A stretch of 28,805 bases of DNA from Bacillota bacterium (GTDB lineage: Bacteria > Bacillota > Clostridia > Acetivibrionales > DTU013): positions 1-28,805 of the forward strand of contig JAEYOM010000090.1 of assembly GCA_023411715.1 (NCBI GenBank), written 5' to 3'. Below, piece after piece: positions 6,686-14,516 of this stretch. The position numbers were made by a program, and so were the translations under genes. How positions within the stretch are numbered: the stretch's first letter is position 1; every line of letters starts with the position of its first letter. The notes below the pieces were generated by a model. The model saw only the letters and a list, made by a program, of their open reading frames with translations. It was not told where the DNA came from and made no database searches.

Positions 6686-7978
6686 ATGGGTATAAAATAT
6701 TGCCTTGCCTGTGCCTTCAATAATATTATCCGAAGGAAGAAACAAGCAATAACGAATATTATTATAATGTTTATTGCCCTTGTTTTACTGCTGATGTCTC
6801 TGTCATTTTCCAAAGCAATCCAAAATTATATAGATCGATATATTACAAATACGACATTACACAGAACCTTGCTTTCATTACCGATAGTGAGTGAAAATAT
6901 CGACAAGGAACGATTGGCTTATGAAATCCTGTCAGAAGATAGCAGAGTTACTGACGTAAACGAATTTGTCCAATCTACTCTGCTTCGTGTAATAAATGTC
7001 GACGAAGTTTTTGGAAGGAATTTGCCTATTGAAGGGGGGAAAATTTGTCTGGATGCCCAGGCGTACAATAAAGATATTTATAAAGATATAGTTGCCGGCA
7101 GGGGGATCCTTGATAAAGATAAAAACGTGGTTGTTATACCGAAATATTTTTATCCGGATTATTCAAACGAGATTGATTTTTTTCAAAATGGTGTGGAGTA
7201 CCTTAACGGTGAAGATTACATAGGTAAAAAGTGCACTCTCGAATATGAATCATATGATTTTGACAAAAGCAGGTATAGAGTTAACGGAAAATATAAATAT
7301 ACATTTGATATAATCGGAGTTTATGATAATGCAAGTACCCTGGACTCCTCCTACGGTATATATTTGCCTCGCAGTGACCTGGCGAATATTTGGGATACGG
7401 TGGTAAAAAATAGTACCGGCAATACAAGTACTCCGGTAAAACAAATATATGTCGTTGTCGATAAACAGTCGAACATAGATCCTGTAATCGACAAACTGAA
7501 AGGTTACGGAATAGAGTTTGAAAGACAGGCTACTCCAGGTATGATACAGGAGATTGGAAACTATATTTTATTAGTTGGAATAATTTCAAGCTTTTTTGTG
7601 TTCATCATTTCGATTGTATTTCTATTCTTTTCAAGTATTGATAGGATAAGACGCCGGGCTGGAGAAATCGGGATATTAAAAGCAATGGGCTATACCGATA
7701 GGAATATAAAAAGCATTATGGCAGCCGAAGGTGTTATCATCGGCGGTCTTAGCATATTTTTAGCTTTGCTAGTAACACTTGTCTCAATCTTTATATTCAA
7801 CCATATTATCGAGATCAAAGCTTCTTTTTATTTCAAAGGTATGAGGCTTAGCGTTGATGCATTATGGATATTGCTTTCTTCCCTGTTCAGCCTGTTGTTG
7901 CCGTGCATTGTTCATTTGCTTGCTGTTAAAAGGATATATAAAAAGAATGTAATTGACATTTTCAGAATGCAAAAATGA
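6686..7978 (+). CDS. ABC transporter permease, FtsX/MacB-like
   Basis: A 430-aa membrane protein with one N-terminal span (about 20-42), a large extracellular part of roughly 240 residues, and three C-terminal spans (about 290-315, 345-372, 393-415). The cytoplasmic stretch RRRAGEIGILKAMGYTDRNI between the second and third spans is the FtsX-family coupling motif. It starts one base after the ATPase stop and surely forms one operon with it. The full-length extracellular region, unlike its partner at 8018, suggests that this subunit does the substrate handling. Substrate unknown; the neighbouring small exported protein is a candidate. Confidence 0.88.
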   Translation: MGIKYCLACAFNNIIRRKKQAITNIIIMFIALVLLLMSLSFSKAIQNYIDRYITNTTLHRTLLSLPIVSENIDKERLAYEILSEDSRVTDVNEFVQSTLLRVINVDEVFGRNLPIEGGKICLDAQAYNKDIYKDIVAGRGILDKDKNVVVIPKYFYPDYSNEIDFFQNGVEYLNGEDYIGKKCTLEYESYDFDKSRYRVNGKYKYTFDIIGVYDNASTLDSSYGIYLPRSDLANIWDTVVKNSTGNTSTPVKQIYVVVDKQSNIDPVIDKLKGYGIEFERQATPGMIQEIGNYILLVGIISSFFVFIISIVFLFFSSIDRIRRRAGEIGILKAMGYTDRNIKSIMAAEGVIIGGLSIFLALLVTLVSIFIFNHIIEIKASFYFKGMRLSVDALWILLSSLFSLLLPCIVHLLAVKRIYKKNVIDIFRMQK

Positions 7979-8017
7979 TTTATCCGGCTTTGTTAAGTTT
8001 GGGTTGAGGAGCTATTT

Positions 8018-8851
8018 ATGTTTTTTTTAAAGCTTTGCAAATTTGTAATCGGTACCGTATTCAGGAATCACGTTAAGTTATGCTTGTATGTGTTTTTTAT
8101 TTCGATATGTTATACCATGCTGCTGCTCATATGCTCAACAGCTGACACGGCGATTTTTGTTATTGACAGGAACATAAACAGTCAAATCAAATACAGACAG
8201 TTCAGCGTTATATTAAATTATGAGGGAAGCCAGAAGGAAAGCTACATAGAATACATTAAAAACATACCAGGAGTTGCCGGGCTGAATGTTAAGCCAGGTT
8301 CAGAGCAGCCGCAAGGTATTGTTGTCACAATAGACGACTATGAAAAAATCGATAATATATTGAAAGAACTAAAGCGTATAGATGAATGCGACATTATATT
8401 TGATGCGGATTATGTGGTTGATCTTTCTCTTATCCGCTCCGTAAAAACTGCGTGTATATTAATGCTTGTCCTGATACTTTCGTGTACGTTTGGCATTGTA
8501 TACGTGGCAATATACAATTCGGTAAAGGAGAAAACCCGGGAGATCATGCTGTATAAAGCAGTCGGGTACAGAAATAAAAATTTATACATGATTGTATTGT
8601 GTGAAAATATTATTTATAGCTTTCTGAGTCTTCTCATATCTATACTCGCTGCAAATATCATATTAAGATTTATAATAAACCCTGTCATTGCTGTCAGGAT
8701 GCACAGTATTCCGGTTTTTGCCGGGATAAGAATCAGTCCGGCCATATATTTGCTGAACATAGCCGTTATTTCGATTATTACGTGGGTGACATCATTGACA
8801 ATGATGGACAGGATAAAAAGACTGCCAATTATTGGATTGCTTAGGGAGTAA
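8018..8851 (+). CDS. ABC transporter permease, short FtsX-like
   Basis: A 277-aa second permease with an N-terminal span (about 20-45), a short extracellular part (about 50-140) and three C-terminal spans. KEKTREIMLYKAVGYRNKNL corresponds to the coupling motif in the first permease, which shows common ancestry. Its extracellular domain is less than half as long, so the pair would form an asymmetric heterodimer. The ribosome binding site is GAGGAGC before ATG 8018, and the 39-bp gap after the first permease has no terminator, so it is the third gene of the operon. No terminator is evident after it. Confidence 0.82.
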   Translation: MFFLKLCKFVIGTVFRNHVKLCLYVFFISICYTMLLLICSTADTAIFVIDRNINSQIKYRQFSVILNYEGSQKESYIEYIKNIPGVAGLNVKPGSEQPQGIVVTIDDYEKIDNILKELKRIDECDIIFDADYVVDLSLIRSVKTACILMLVLILSCTFGIVYVAIYNSVKEKTREIMLYKAVGYRNKNLYMIVLCENIIYSFLSLLISILAANIILRFIINPVIAVRMHSIPVFAGIRISPAIYLLNIAVISIITWVTSLTMMDRIKRLPIIGLLRE

Positions 8852-8892
8852 ATGAGGAGTAAAACACCATTGATCGCGGCAGCGCGTTAGAG

Positions 8893-8922
8893 TTGACTAA
8901 CCTTAAGCATCCATTATATAAT
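8893..8922 (+). promoter_or_regulatory. Sigma-A-type promoter for the NiCo riboswitch/CDF transcript
   Basis: TTGACT at 8893-8898 and a perfect TATAAT at 8917-8922 are separated by 18 bp. Transcription would start near 8929, about 30 nt before the riboswitch. Confidence 0.75.
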
Positions 8923-8960
8923 GAAATAATCAATTTGCGCTGCACTCTACTACAGTACAA

Positions 8961-9044
8961 ACTGAGCAGGCGATGAACCGGAAACGGTTTGTGGGGCTGG
9001 GCCGAAACCGGCAACAGATCGAAAGAGCGAATCTGTGGGACAGT
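8961..9044 (+). promoter_or_regulatory. NiCo (czcD) riboswitch
   Basis: The RNA forms the four-way junction known for nickel/cobalt riboswitches. P1 is ACTG (8961-8964) with CAGT (9041-9044). P2 is AACCG-GAAA-CGGTT. P3 is GCCG/CGGC around 9001-9012. P4 is ACAGAT/ATCTGT closing a 11-nt loop. The conserved strands ACTGAGCAGGC at the 5' side, GGCTGGGC, GCAACAG, and GTGGGACAGT at the 3' side are all present as I remember them from this family. It lies directly upstream of a CDF exporter, the usual target. Metal binding is expected to switch the exporter on. Confidence 0.9.
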
Positions 9045-9066
9045 AATATGTTCCATGGATTTTTTT
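9033..9066 (+). terminator. Riboswitch-controlled terminator
   Basis: CTGTGGGAC (9033-9041) can pair with GTTCCATGG (9050-9058) over an 8-nt loop, followed by a run of seven T's. The left arm is the 3' strand of riboswitch P4 and P1, so aptamer folding and terminator are mutually exclusive. Metal-bound aptamer would prevent termination, fitting the known ON-switch behaviour of this class. Confidence 0.8.
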
Positions 9067-9106
9067 ATTTTACGAGGCTGCGCATAATAAAAGATGAGGT
9101 GTAAAA

Positions 9107-10291
9107 ATGACTGATATACTTATCAGGCTTTTTATCAAGGATCGCGGAAATACGGAAAATGCGCGGGTCAGGGAAAACTACGGAAAATTTGCGGGTGTGG
9201 TCGGCATAGCGACGAACTTCCTTCTCTTCCTTTTAAAGATAACCGTGGGTACGCTTTTCCACAGCATTTCGATTACTGCGGACGCCGTCAACAACCTGTC
9301 GGACTCGGGTTCTTCCGTTGTGACTCTAATCGGTTTCAAGATATCGGGGAAACCCGCCGATGCCGATCATCCGTATGGGCATGCCCGCATGGAATACATT
9401 TCGGGCCTGATCGTATCATTTGTTATCGTTATTTTAGGCTTTCAGCTGGCACAGACGTCGGCGGACAAGGTCATACATCCGCGGACGGCGCAGTTTTCCT
9501 GGCTGACTGTTATCGTACTGGTCGTATCGATATTAATAAAACTGTGGCAGTGCCTGTTTTACAGAAAAGTCGGAAAGACTATTGATTCTTCTACCCTCGT
9601 CGCAACCTCCTTTGACAGCAGGAATGATATACTGGCGACCTCCTCGGTCCTGGTAGCGACTGTGGTTACGGCTTTGACAGACTTCAATCTGGATGGCTAC
9701 ATGGGAGTCGTCGTTGCCCTGTTCATCATGTTTTCAGGGGGCAAGCTCATTATGTCCACTGTCAGCCCGCTGCTCGGGAATGCGCCGTCGGAGGAGCTCG
9801 TTTGCAAAATATATCAAAAGATTCAAAGTTATGACGGCATCGTTGGAGTGCATGATCTGAACGTTCATAATTACGGCGCAGGCAAGCGTTTTGCGTCCGC
9901 CCACTGCGAGGTATCGGCAGAGCAGGACATTATGATCAGCCATGATATTATTGACAACATCGAGCGTGATTTTTTAAAGGAGATGGATATCCATATGGTT
10001 ATCCATCTTGATCCAGTCATTACCGACGATAGCAAGACGAATGAACTCAAGGCCGAGGTAAAAAAAGCGATCGGACTTATATCCGACCAGATAAGGATGC
10101 ACGATTTTCGCGTAGTCTGGGGCGTGACTCATTCAAATTTGATTTTCGACATCGTCGTGCCCTTTGAATTTAGAATGAAGGATGCTGAACTTATTGATCA
10201 GATTTCGGATAAGGTACAGCAAATTAATGCTTCCTACCGTACGGTAATAACTGTCGATCATGCGTACGTTCCAATTTTTGCTGAAAATTAA
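9107..10291 (+). CDS. Cation diffusion facilitator (CDF) metal exporter, probably Ni/Co-induced
   Basis: A 394-aa proton-coupled exporter of divalent metal ions in the cytoplasmic membrane. It has six predicted spans and a long cytoplasmic C-terminal domain. CDF landmarks are DAVNNLSDS in span 2, HPYGHARMEYI in the following loop and FDSRNDILATS in span 5. The expected transport-site residues are N62/D66 and D171/D175, unlike the His/Asp sites of zinc CDFs. The C-terminal ferredoxin-like domain is followed by about 90 extra residues, making it longer than most CDFs (about 300 aa). Start ATG 9107 has GAGGTG seven bases upstream. The upstream NiCo riboswitch predicts induction by nickel or cobalt. 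Confidence 0.92.
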   Translation: MTDILIRLFIKDRGNTENARVRENYGKFAGVVGIATNFLLFLLKITVGTLFHSISITADAVNNLSDSGSSVVTLIGFKISGKPADADHPYGHARMEYISGLIVSFVIVILGFQLAQTSADKVIHPRTAQFSWLTVIVLVVSILIKLWQCLFYRKVGKTIDSSTLVATSFDSRNDILATSSVLVATVVTALTDFNLDGYMGVVVALFIMFSGGKLIMSTVSPLLGNAPSEELVCKIYQKIQSYDGIVGVHDLNVHNYGAGKRFASAHCEVSAEQDIMISHDIIDNIERDFLKEMDIHMVIHLDPVITDDSKTNELKAEVKKAIGLISDQIRMHDFRVVWGVTHSNLIFDIVVPFEFRMKDAELIDQISDKVQQINASYRTVITVDHAYVPIFAEN

Positions 10292-10358
10292 GTGCGGCAT
10301 TTATTCGTGTCAGCCGCAAAACGCCACGGACACATGCGTAGCGCAGGCGCAGGCGGGA

Positions 10359-10388
10359 TTGACAATACCGCTCATATTATGCTATTGT
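10359..10388 (+). promoter_or_regulatory. Probable speA promoter
   Basis: TTGACA at 10359-10364 and TATTGT at 10383-10388 with an 18-bp spacer, about 57 bp before the speA start. The GC-rich run just upstream (10330-10356) contrasts with the AT-rich leader after it. Confidence 0.45.
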
Positions 10389-10444
10389 CTGCTATGAACA
10401 TTTATATTATATAAGGCATATAAATAGAAACGGTGAGGCAAAAA

Positions 10445-12361
10445 ATGAACAAAACTGAACTTTTGGGGAGATGGACAAAAGAGAAATCCGAAGAATTATA
10501 TGAAATAAAGAACTGGGGCGCCGGTTATTTTTCGATCTCCGACAAGGGAGAAGTTCTGGTCAACCCATATAAAGACAGTGATTCGGCAATCAGCCTTATG
10601 GATATAATTTCAGGCGTGCGTGAACGCGGACTGGACATGCCTGTCCTTTTACGCTTCGAGAATCTGCTCGACTCGCAGATATCCTATCTGAACAATTCCT
10701 TCAGAAAAGCGATGAAGGATCTGCATTATAAGGGAGAATACCGCGGAGTATACCCTATAAAAGTAAATCAACAGCAGCAGGTCGTCGAAGAAGTCACAAA
10801 ATTCGGCCAGCGTTATCATCATGGGCTCGAAGTGGGCAGCAAGGCCGAACTTATCGCGGCTCTTTCGCTTATGAAAGATAAGGAGGCCTGCCTGATATGC
10901 AACGGGTATAAGGACGAGGAGTTTATCGATCTTGGCCTGTATGCCGTAAAGATGGGCTTCAAATGCTTTTTTGTCATAGAGATACCCGACGAACTTGACT
11001 TAATAATAGAGCGCTCGAAGGCACTGGGAGTTATACCGAACATCGGCATAAGGATCAAGCTTTCGGCAAAGGCCGGAGGCCACTGGACCGAGTCCGGCGG
11101 CGACCGCAGCATTTTCGGTCTCAATGTATCCCAGCTCATCACAACTGTGGATAAACTCAGAGACAGCGGTATGCTGGGGTCGCTTAAGCTGCTGCACTAC
11201 CACCTTGGTTCGCAGATACCGAATATCAGGGATATCCGTTCTGCCGTGCTCGAAGCTGCGCGTGTCTACTCGGAACTTGTCAAGGAAGGCGCACCGATGG
11301 GTTACCTGGATCTCGGCGGCGGCCTTGCCGTAGACTACGACGGTTCGAACACGAATTACACGAACAGCCGCAACTACACAGTTGAAGAGTATTGCACGGA
11401 TATAGTTGAGGCTGTTATGACCACGCTCGATTCTGACAATGTTCAGCATCCGATCATTGTGACCGAATCCGGGCGTACGACGGTTGCATATTACTCGGTG
11501 CTGCTTTTCAACGTATTGGACGTAGAAAGGTTCGAAGAATACGATATACAGGAAAAGATAGACGAATCGACTCCCGAGCAGATAAGGAACCTTTATGACG
11601 TCAGCAGGAACCTGTCTCTCAGAAATATTCAGGAATGCTACAACGACGCGCTGTACTACCGCGACGATATAAGGGACATGTTCAAGCATGGCAAGATAAA
11701 CCTGCGTCAGCGTTCGCTTTCCGAAAAGATTTTCTGGAATACGATCAACCAGATCGCGAAGGAAAAGAAAAAAATCAAGAATCCTCCGCCGGATCTCGAG
11801 GATATCGAGAGTGCGATCGCGGATATTTACTATTGCAATTTTTCCGTATTTCAGTCGATACCGGACAGCTGGGCGATCGACCAGCTTTTCCCGATCATGC
11901 CTGTCCACCGCCTGCTGGAGCTGCCGAAACGAAGCGCCGTCATAGCCGATATAACATGCGACTGCGACGGTAAGATAGATCACTTCATCGACCTGCACGA
12001 TGTCCGCACGACTCTGCCGGTACACGAAATGAAGAATGGCGACGACTATTACCTCGGAGTATTCCTTGTCGGCGCGTATCAGGAAACGCTCGGCGACCTT
12101 CATAACCTGTTCGGCGATACAAACGTGGTAAGCGTCAGGATAGATCACGAAGGTCATTATGATCTCGTCAAGGAGATACATGGCGACAGTGTTGCGGATG
12201 TGCTGTCCTACGTAGAATTCGATCCGAAGGATATGCTCGTGCGTTTCAGGGAAACCGCCGAAGAGGCTATCCACAATGGACTGATCAGCGCGAGCGAAAG
12301 GCCGGAGATCATGCGGGCATACGATAATGGACTGCGCGGCTATACGTATTATGAAAGATGA
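10445..12361 (+). CDS. speA: Biosynthetic arginine decarboxylase
   Basis: PLP-dependent fold-III (alanine racemase-like) enzyme turning arginine into agmatine, the first step to putrescine. K106 in GVYPIKVNQ is the expected PLP lysine. LLHYHLGSQIPN and YLDLGGGLAVDYDG bind the cofactor phosphate, and VTESGRTTVAY is also typical. The 638-aa length matches the large SpeA type with inserted helical and C-terminal domains. The ATG at 10445 has GGTGAGG six bases upstream; the GTG inside that site at 10433 is less likely. With the carboxynorspermidine genes at 18.2-20.7 kb it suggests spermidine synthesis without S-adenosylmethionine decarboxylase. A clear terminator follows. Confidence 0.95.
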   Translation: MNKTELLGRWTKEKSEELYEIKNWGAGYFSISDKGEVLVNPYKDSDSAISLMDIISGVRERGLDMPVLLRFENLLDSQISYLNNSFRKAMKDLHYKGEYRGVYPIKVNQQQQVVEEVTKFGQRYHHGLEVGSKAELIAALSLMKDKEACLICNGYKDEEFIDLGLYAVKMGFKCFFVIEIPDELDLIIERSKALGVIPNIGIRIKLSAKAGGHWTESGGDRSIFGLNVSQLITTVDKLRDSGMLGSLKLLHYHLGSQIPNIRDIRSAVLEAARVYSELVKEGAPMGYLDLGGGLAVDYDGSNTNYTNSRNYTVEEYCTDIVEAVMTTLDSDNVQHPIIVTESGRTTVAYYSVLLFNVLDVERFEEYDIQEKIDESTPEQIRNLYDVSRNLSLRNIQECYNDALYYRDDIRDMFKHGKINLRQRSLSEKIFWNTINQIAKEKKKIKNPPPDLEDIESAIADIYYCNFSVFQSIPDSWAIDQLFPIMPVHRLLELPKRSAVIADITCDCDGKIDHFIDLHDVRTTLPVHEMKNGDDYYLGVFLVGAYQETLGDLHNLFGDTNVVSVRIDHEGHYDLVKEIHGDSVADVLSYVEFDPKDMLVRFRETAEEAIHNGLISASERPEIMRAYDNGLRGYTYYER

Positions 12362-12424
12362 AATGATTCAAATGCTTTTAAAAAAATGACTTTTTGATAA
12401 TAATATATGATGAAATGTTCAATG

Positions 12425-12457
12425 CCGGTATGGATAAAGATTCATGCCGGTTTTTTT
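12425..12457 (+). terminator. Rho-independent terminator of speA
   Basis: Ten-base stem CCGGTATGGA / TTCATGCCGG (two G-T pairs) with a 6-nt loop, then seven T's. Confidence 0.88.
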
Positions 12458-12560
12458 ATCAATATTTATTCCTGTTTAAAAATATTTTTGCATCTTTCTT
12501 AATAATTAACTCAAATAATTATAGATTATGTACACAGAATATTACGGGAGGTGTTTAAAA

Positions 12561-13493
12561 ATGATAAAGACATTTAAAACAGCTTTGGGCACTTTTGCAG
12601 CAGCATGTCTTGTTTCATCCTCGCTGGCGGGTTGCGCCCAGACGGCGAGAGCACCGGGACAGTACGGTGGAACCGGCGCTAATTACGGAACCAATAACGC
12701 CGGCACTACCATGCCAGGCCGTAATAATATGGCCGGCACCGGTTATGGCAGCAATGTGGGCTATAATACAGGTTACGGTTATAACGGCTACACCGGCAAC
12801 GGTTATATGGGAATGAACAGAGCCGGTTATAACGGTACCAACGTAGGCCTTGGAAATCAGTTGGGTATAGGCAATAACACCGGATACGGAACAACCGGAT
12901 ATGGCACAACCGGTAACAGGACCGGATACGGCACAACCGGATATGGCACAACCGGTAACAGGACCGGATACGGTACTACCGGGTATGGCACGACCCCTTA
13001 CGGCACCAACGCCGGCTTCGGATACACCGGATACGGCACGACCGGTCACGGAACAAATACCAATATGGGCTATACCGGATATGGAACCAACACTGGAACC
13101 AACACTAGAACTAACATGGGAACTAATTTTGGTACGACCGGAATGAATGGTACAGGTTTGAATACCAATACCGGTACGAAAAATGCCGGAACGACTGCCG
13201 ACGCACTGAAAGCCGCTGCTTTAAGGAAGGATGTTTTGGCTACCAAGGGAGTCAATGCCTGTGAAGTCTTGGTTGTTGGCGATACGGCGCTTGTCGGGAT
13301 AAAGACGAATGGTACCGTTAGTCCGTCACGTTGCAAGGCTGATGTCAATAGAAAGGTAAAAGCTGCAGATCCCTCTATCAAGAATTGTTCAGTCAGCAAT
13401 TCTACTGATATCCTCACAAGGATGCGCAGACTTACTACCAATTTGTCCGGAACTACCTCCAACAACCTCGTTGGGACAAGCGGGAGGCGGTAG
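12561..13493 (+). CDS. YhcN/YlaJ-like spore lipoprotein with a Gly-Tyr-Thr repeat region
   Basis: A 310-aa lipoprotein. The start at 12561 follows GGGAGGTG; an earlier ATG at 12528 has no site. The signal ends in LAGC with the lipid-bearing Cys at 25. Residues about 35-210 are low complexity, built from GYGTTGYGTTGNRT-type units rich in Gly, Tyr, Thr and Asn. The last 90 residues (DALKAAALRKDVLATKGVNA, EVLVVGDTALVGIKTNG, RKVKAADPSIKNCSVS) match the YhcN/YlaJ sporulation lipoprotein domain. Known YhcN proteins sit in the inner spore membrane and affect germination or outgrowth; the long repeat is unusual for them and may act as a spacer or cross-linkable Tyr region. Single gene with its own terminator. 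Confidence 0.82.
   Translation: MIKTFKTALGTFAAACLVSSSLAGCAQTARAPGQYGGTGANYGTNNAGTTMPGRNNMAGTGYGSNVGYNTGYGYNGYTGNGYMGMNRAGYNGTNVGLGNQLGIGNNTGYGTTGYGTTGNRTGYGTTGYGTTGNRTGYGTTGYGTTPYGTNAGFGYTGYGTTGHGTNTNMGYTGYGTNTGTNTRTNMGTNFGTTGMNGTGLNTNTGTKNAGTTADALKAAALRKDVLATKGVNACEVLVVGDTALVGIKTNGTVSPSRCKADVNRKVKAADPSIKNCSVSNSTDILTRMRRLTTNLSGTTSNNLVGTSGRR
12879..12991 (+). repeat. 42-bp coding tandem repeat in the YhcN-like gene
   Basis: Units at 12879-12920 and 12921-12962 differ by one base, and a third partial unit runs on to about 12991. Each begins ACCGGATACGG and encodes TGYGTTGYGTTGNR. Near-identical units suggest recent expansion, and length may vary between strains. Confidence 0.85.
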
Positions 13494-13512
13494 TTTCAGA
13501 GCAAGCCATTTT

Positions 13513-13545
13513 ATAATTGCAGGCGCAAGCCTGCAATTATTTTTT
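13513..13545 (+). terminator. Rho-independent terminator of the YhcN-like gene
   Basis: Perfect 12-base stem ATAATTGCAGGC / GCCTGCAATTAT with a GCAA tetraloop, then five T's. Confidence 0.92.
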
Positions 13546-13665
13546 ATCATTTTGCCGGTTTGAACAAGAATATTGCTATTAATTCGAATATATGCTATTA
13601 TTGCTCCTTGATACTGGCTTCGAGAATTCAAATTACATAAGAAACATATAGGAGATCAGGTGCAA

Positions 13666-14223
13666 ATGGAGTTGCTTGAATTATTGCTGATCGCTATCGG
13701 CCTTTCCATGGATGCTCTGGCTGTTGCAATAAGTAAAGGCTTGTGCGTAAGTGATTTGAAAATCAAACATATAGTCAAAACTGGATTGTATTTCGGCGGG
13801 TTTCAGGCGCTGATGCCGCTATTGGGTTATATAGTCGGAACTCAGTTCAAGGACTATATCGTTTCAATCGATCACTGGATCGCGTTTGTACTGCTATGTA
13901 CTATCGGCGCAAATATGATAAGGGAATCCAGAAACGGCAATGATGAAAAACCGGAGAATTCCTTCTGTGTAAGAAGCATGCTTGTTTTATCGGTGGCAAC
14001 CAGCATCGATGCGCTGGCGGTCGGCGTTACCTTTGCTTTCCTGGATGTCAATATCGTACCCGCAGTGATAATGATAGGCGTTACAACGTTTATTATATCT
14101 GCCGCAGGGGTAAAAATCGGCAACATATTCGGCGAAAAATACAAATCAAAGGCCGAAATCGTAGGCGGACTTATTCTTATAGGAATGGGTGTAAAGATCC
14201 TGCTGGAACACCTTAAAGGATGA
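13666..14223 (+). CDS. mntP: MntP-type manganese efflux pump
   Basis: A 185-aa membrane protein with six predicted spans, of the DUF204/MntP family that exports Mn2+. It has the two-fold repeat typical of the family, with a charged motif in each half: GLSMDALAVAISKG at residues 12-25 and ATSIDALAVGVTFA in the second half. The GGAG at 13651-13654 could also serve a GTG at 13660 (five bases away); the ATG at 13666 fits the usual family N-terminus better. I see no yybP-ykoY manganese riboswitch in the 115 bp upstream. No terminator follows; the next transcript starts near 14281. Confidence 0.9.
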   Translation: MELLELLLIAIGLSMDALAVAISKGLCVSDLKIKHIVKTGLYFGGFQALMPLLGYIVGTQFKDYIVSIDHWIAFVLLCTIGANMIRESRNGNDEKPENSFCVRSMLVLSVATSIDALAVGVTFAFLDVNIVPAVIMIGVTTFIISAAGVKIGNIFGEKYKSKAEIVGGLILIGMGVKILLEHLKG

Positions 14224-14245
14224 AGGAATTCCTGCAGAAAGGCTA

Positions 14246-14274
14246 TTGACAATTAAAGAAGTATATGGCAAAAT
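14246..14274 (+). promoter_or_regulatory. Probable promoter of the ABC-2 exporter leader
   Basis: TTGACA at 14246-14251 and CAAAAT at 14269-14274 with a 17-bp spacer. It would start a 240-nt leader covering the tandem hairpin repeats and the terminator. Confidence 0.5.
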
Positions 14275-14291
14275 AATTCAAAACATATGAT

Positions 14292-14409
14292 GCAGCTGGC
14301 GCTGCAAATAAAGTAAGGTAGATTATACCGCCTATGGCGGATAAAACTAAGCAGCTGGCGCTGCAAATAAAGTAAGGTAGATTATACAGCCTTCGGCTGA
14401 TAATCTTAA
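14292..14409 (+). repeat. Two tandem 59-bp hairpin repeats
   Basis: Copies at 14292-14350 and 14351-14409. Each has hairpin GCAGC-TGGC-GCTGC, the linker AAATAAAGTAAGGTAGATTATA, and a second hairpin followed by ATAA. The second hairpin differs between copies but stays paired: CCGCC-TAT-GGCGG in copy 1, CAGCC-TTC-GGCTG in copy 2. In copy 2 flanking AGATTAT/ATAATCT extend the stem. The paired changes argue for selection on RNA or cruciform structure. A partial third copy is at 17865-17890. Confidence 0.85.
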
Positions 14410-14475
14410 GTGAGTATGCTTGAGGGCGGAAAGCCCGAGCAGCATAGGGGCGAAAGCCCTACACGCCGGTATGAA

Positions 14476-14516
14476 CCCTGCGGAGTCACTTGACAGTGAT
14501 CTCTGTGGGTTTTTTT
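14476..14516 (+). terminator. Leader terminator ahead of the ABC-2 exporter genes
   Basis: GAG-TCACT pairs with AGTGA-t-CTC around a TGAC loop, with outer CCC/GGG, then a run of seven or more T's. It ends about 40 bp before the ATPase start, so readthrough must be controlled or partial. Confidence 0.75.

Noticed and set aside
11000..12274. Long minus-strand open frame of 424 codons opposite speA
   Set aside because: It is a shadow of the codon pattern of speA; the plus frame has clear decarboxylase motifs and the minus product resembles nothing.
12615..13049. Minus-strand and alternate-frame ORFs across the Gly-Tyr repeat gene
   Set aside because: They arise from the repetitive, stop-poor codons of the YhcN-like gene and have no start signals.
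13546..13665. Manganese riboswitch upstream of mntP
   Set aside because: The 120 bp upstream lack the yybP-ykoY conserved loops and no terminator is present.
14292..14409. CRISPR array
   Set aside because: Only two adjacent repeats without unique spacers of even length, no cas genes; they are tandem hairpin units.
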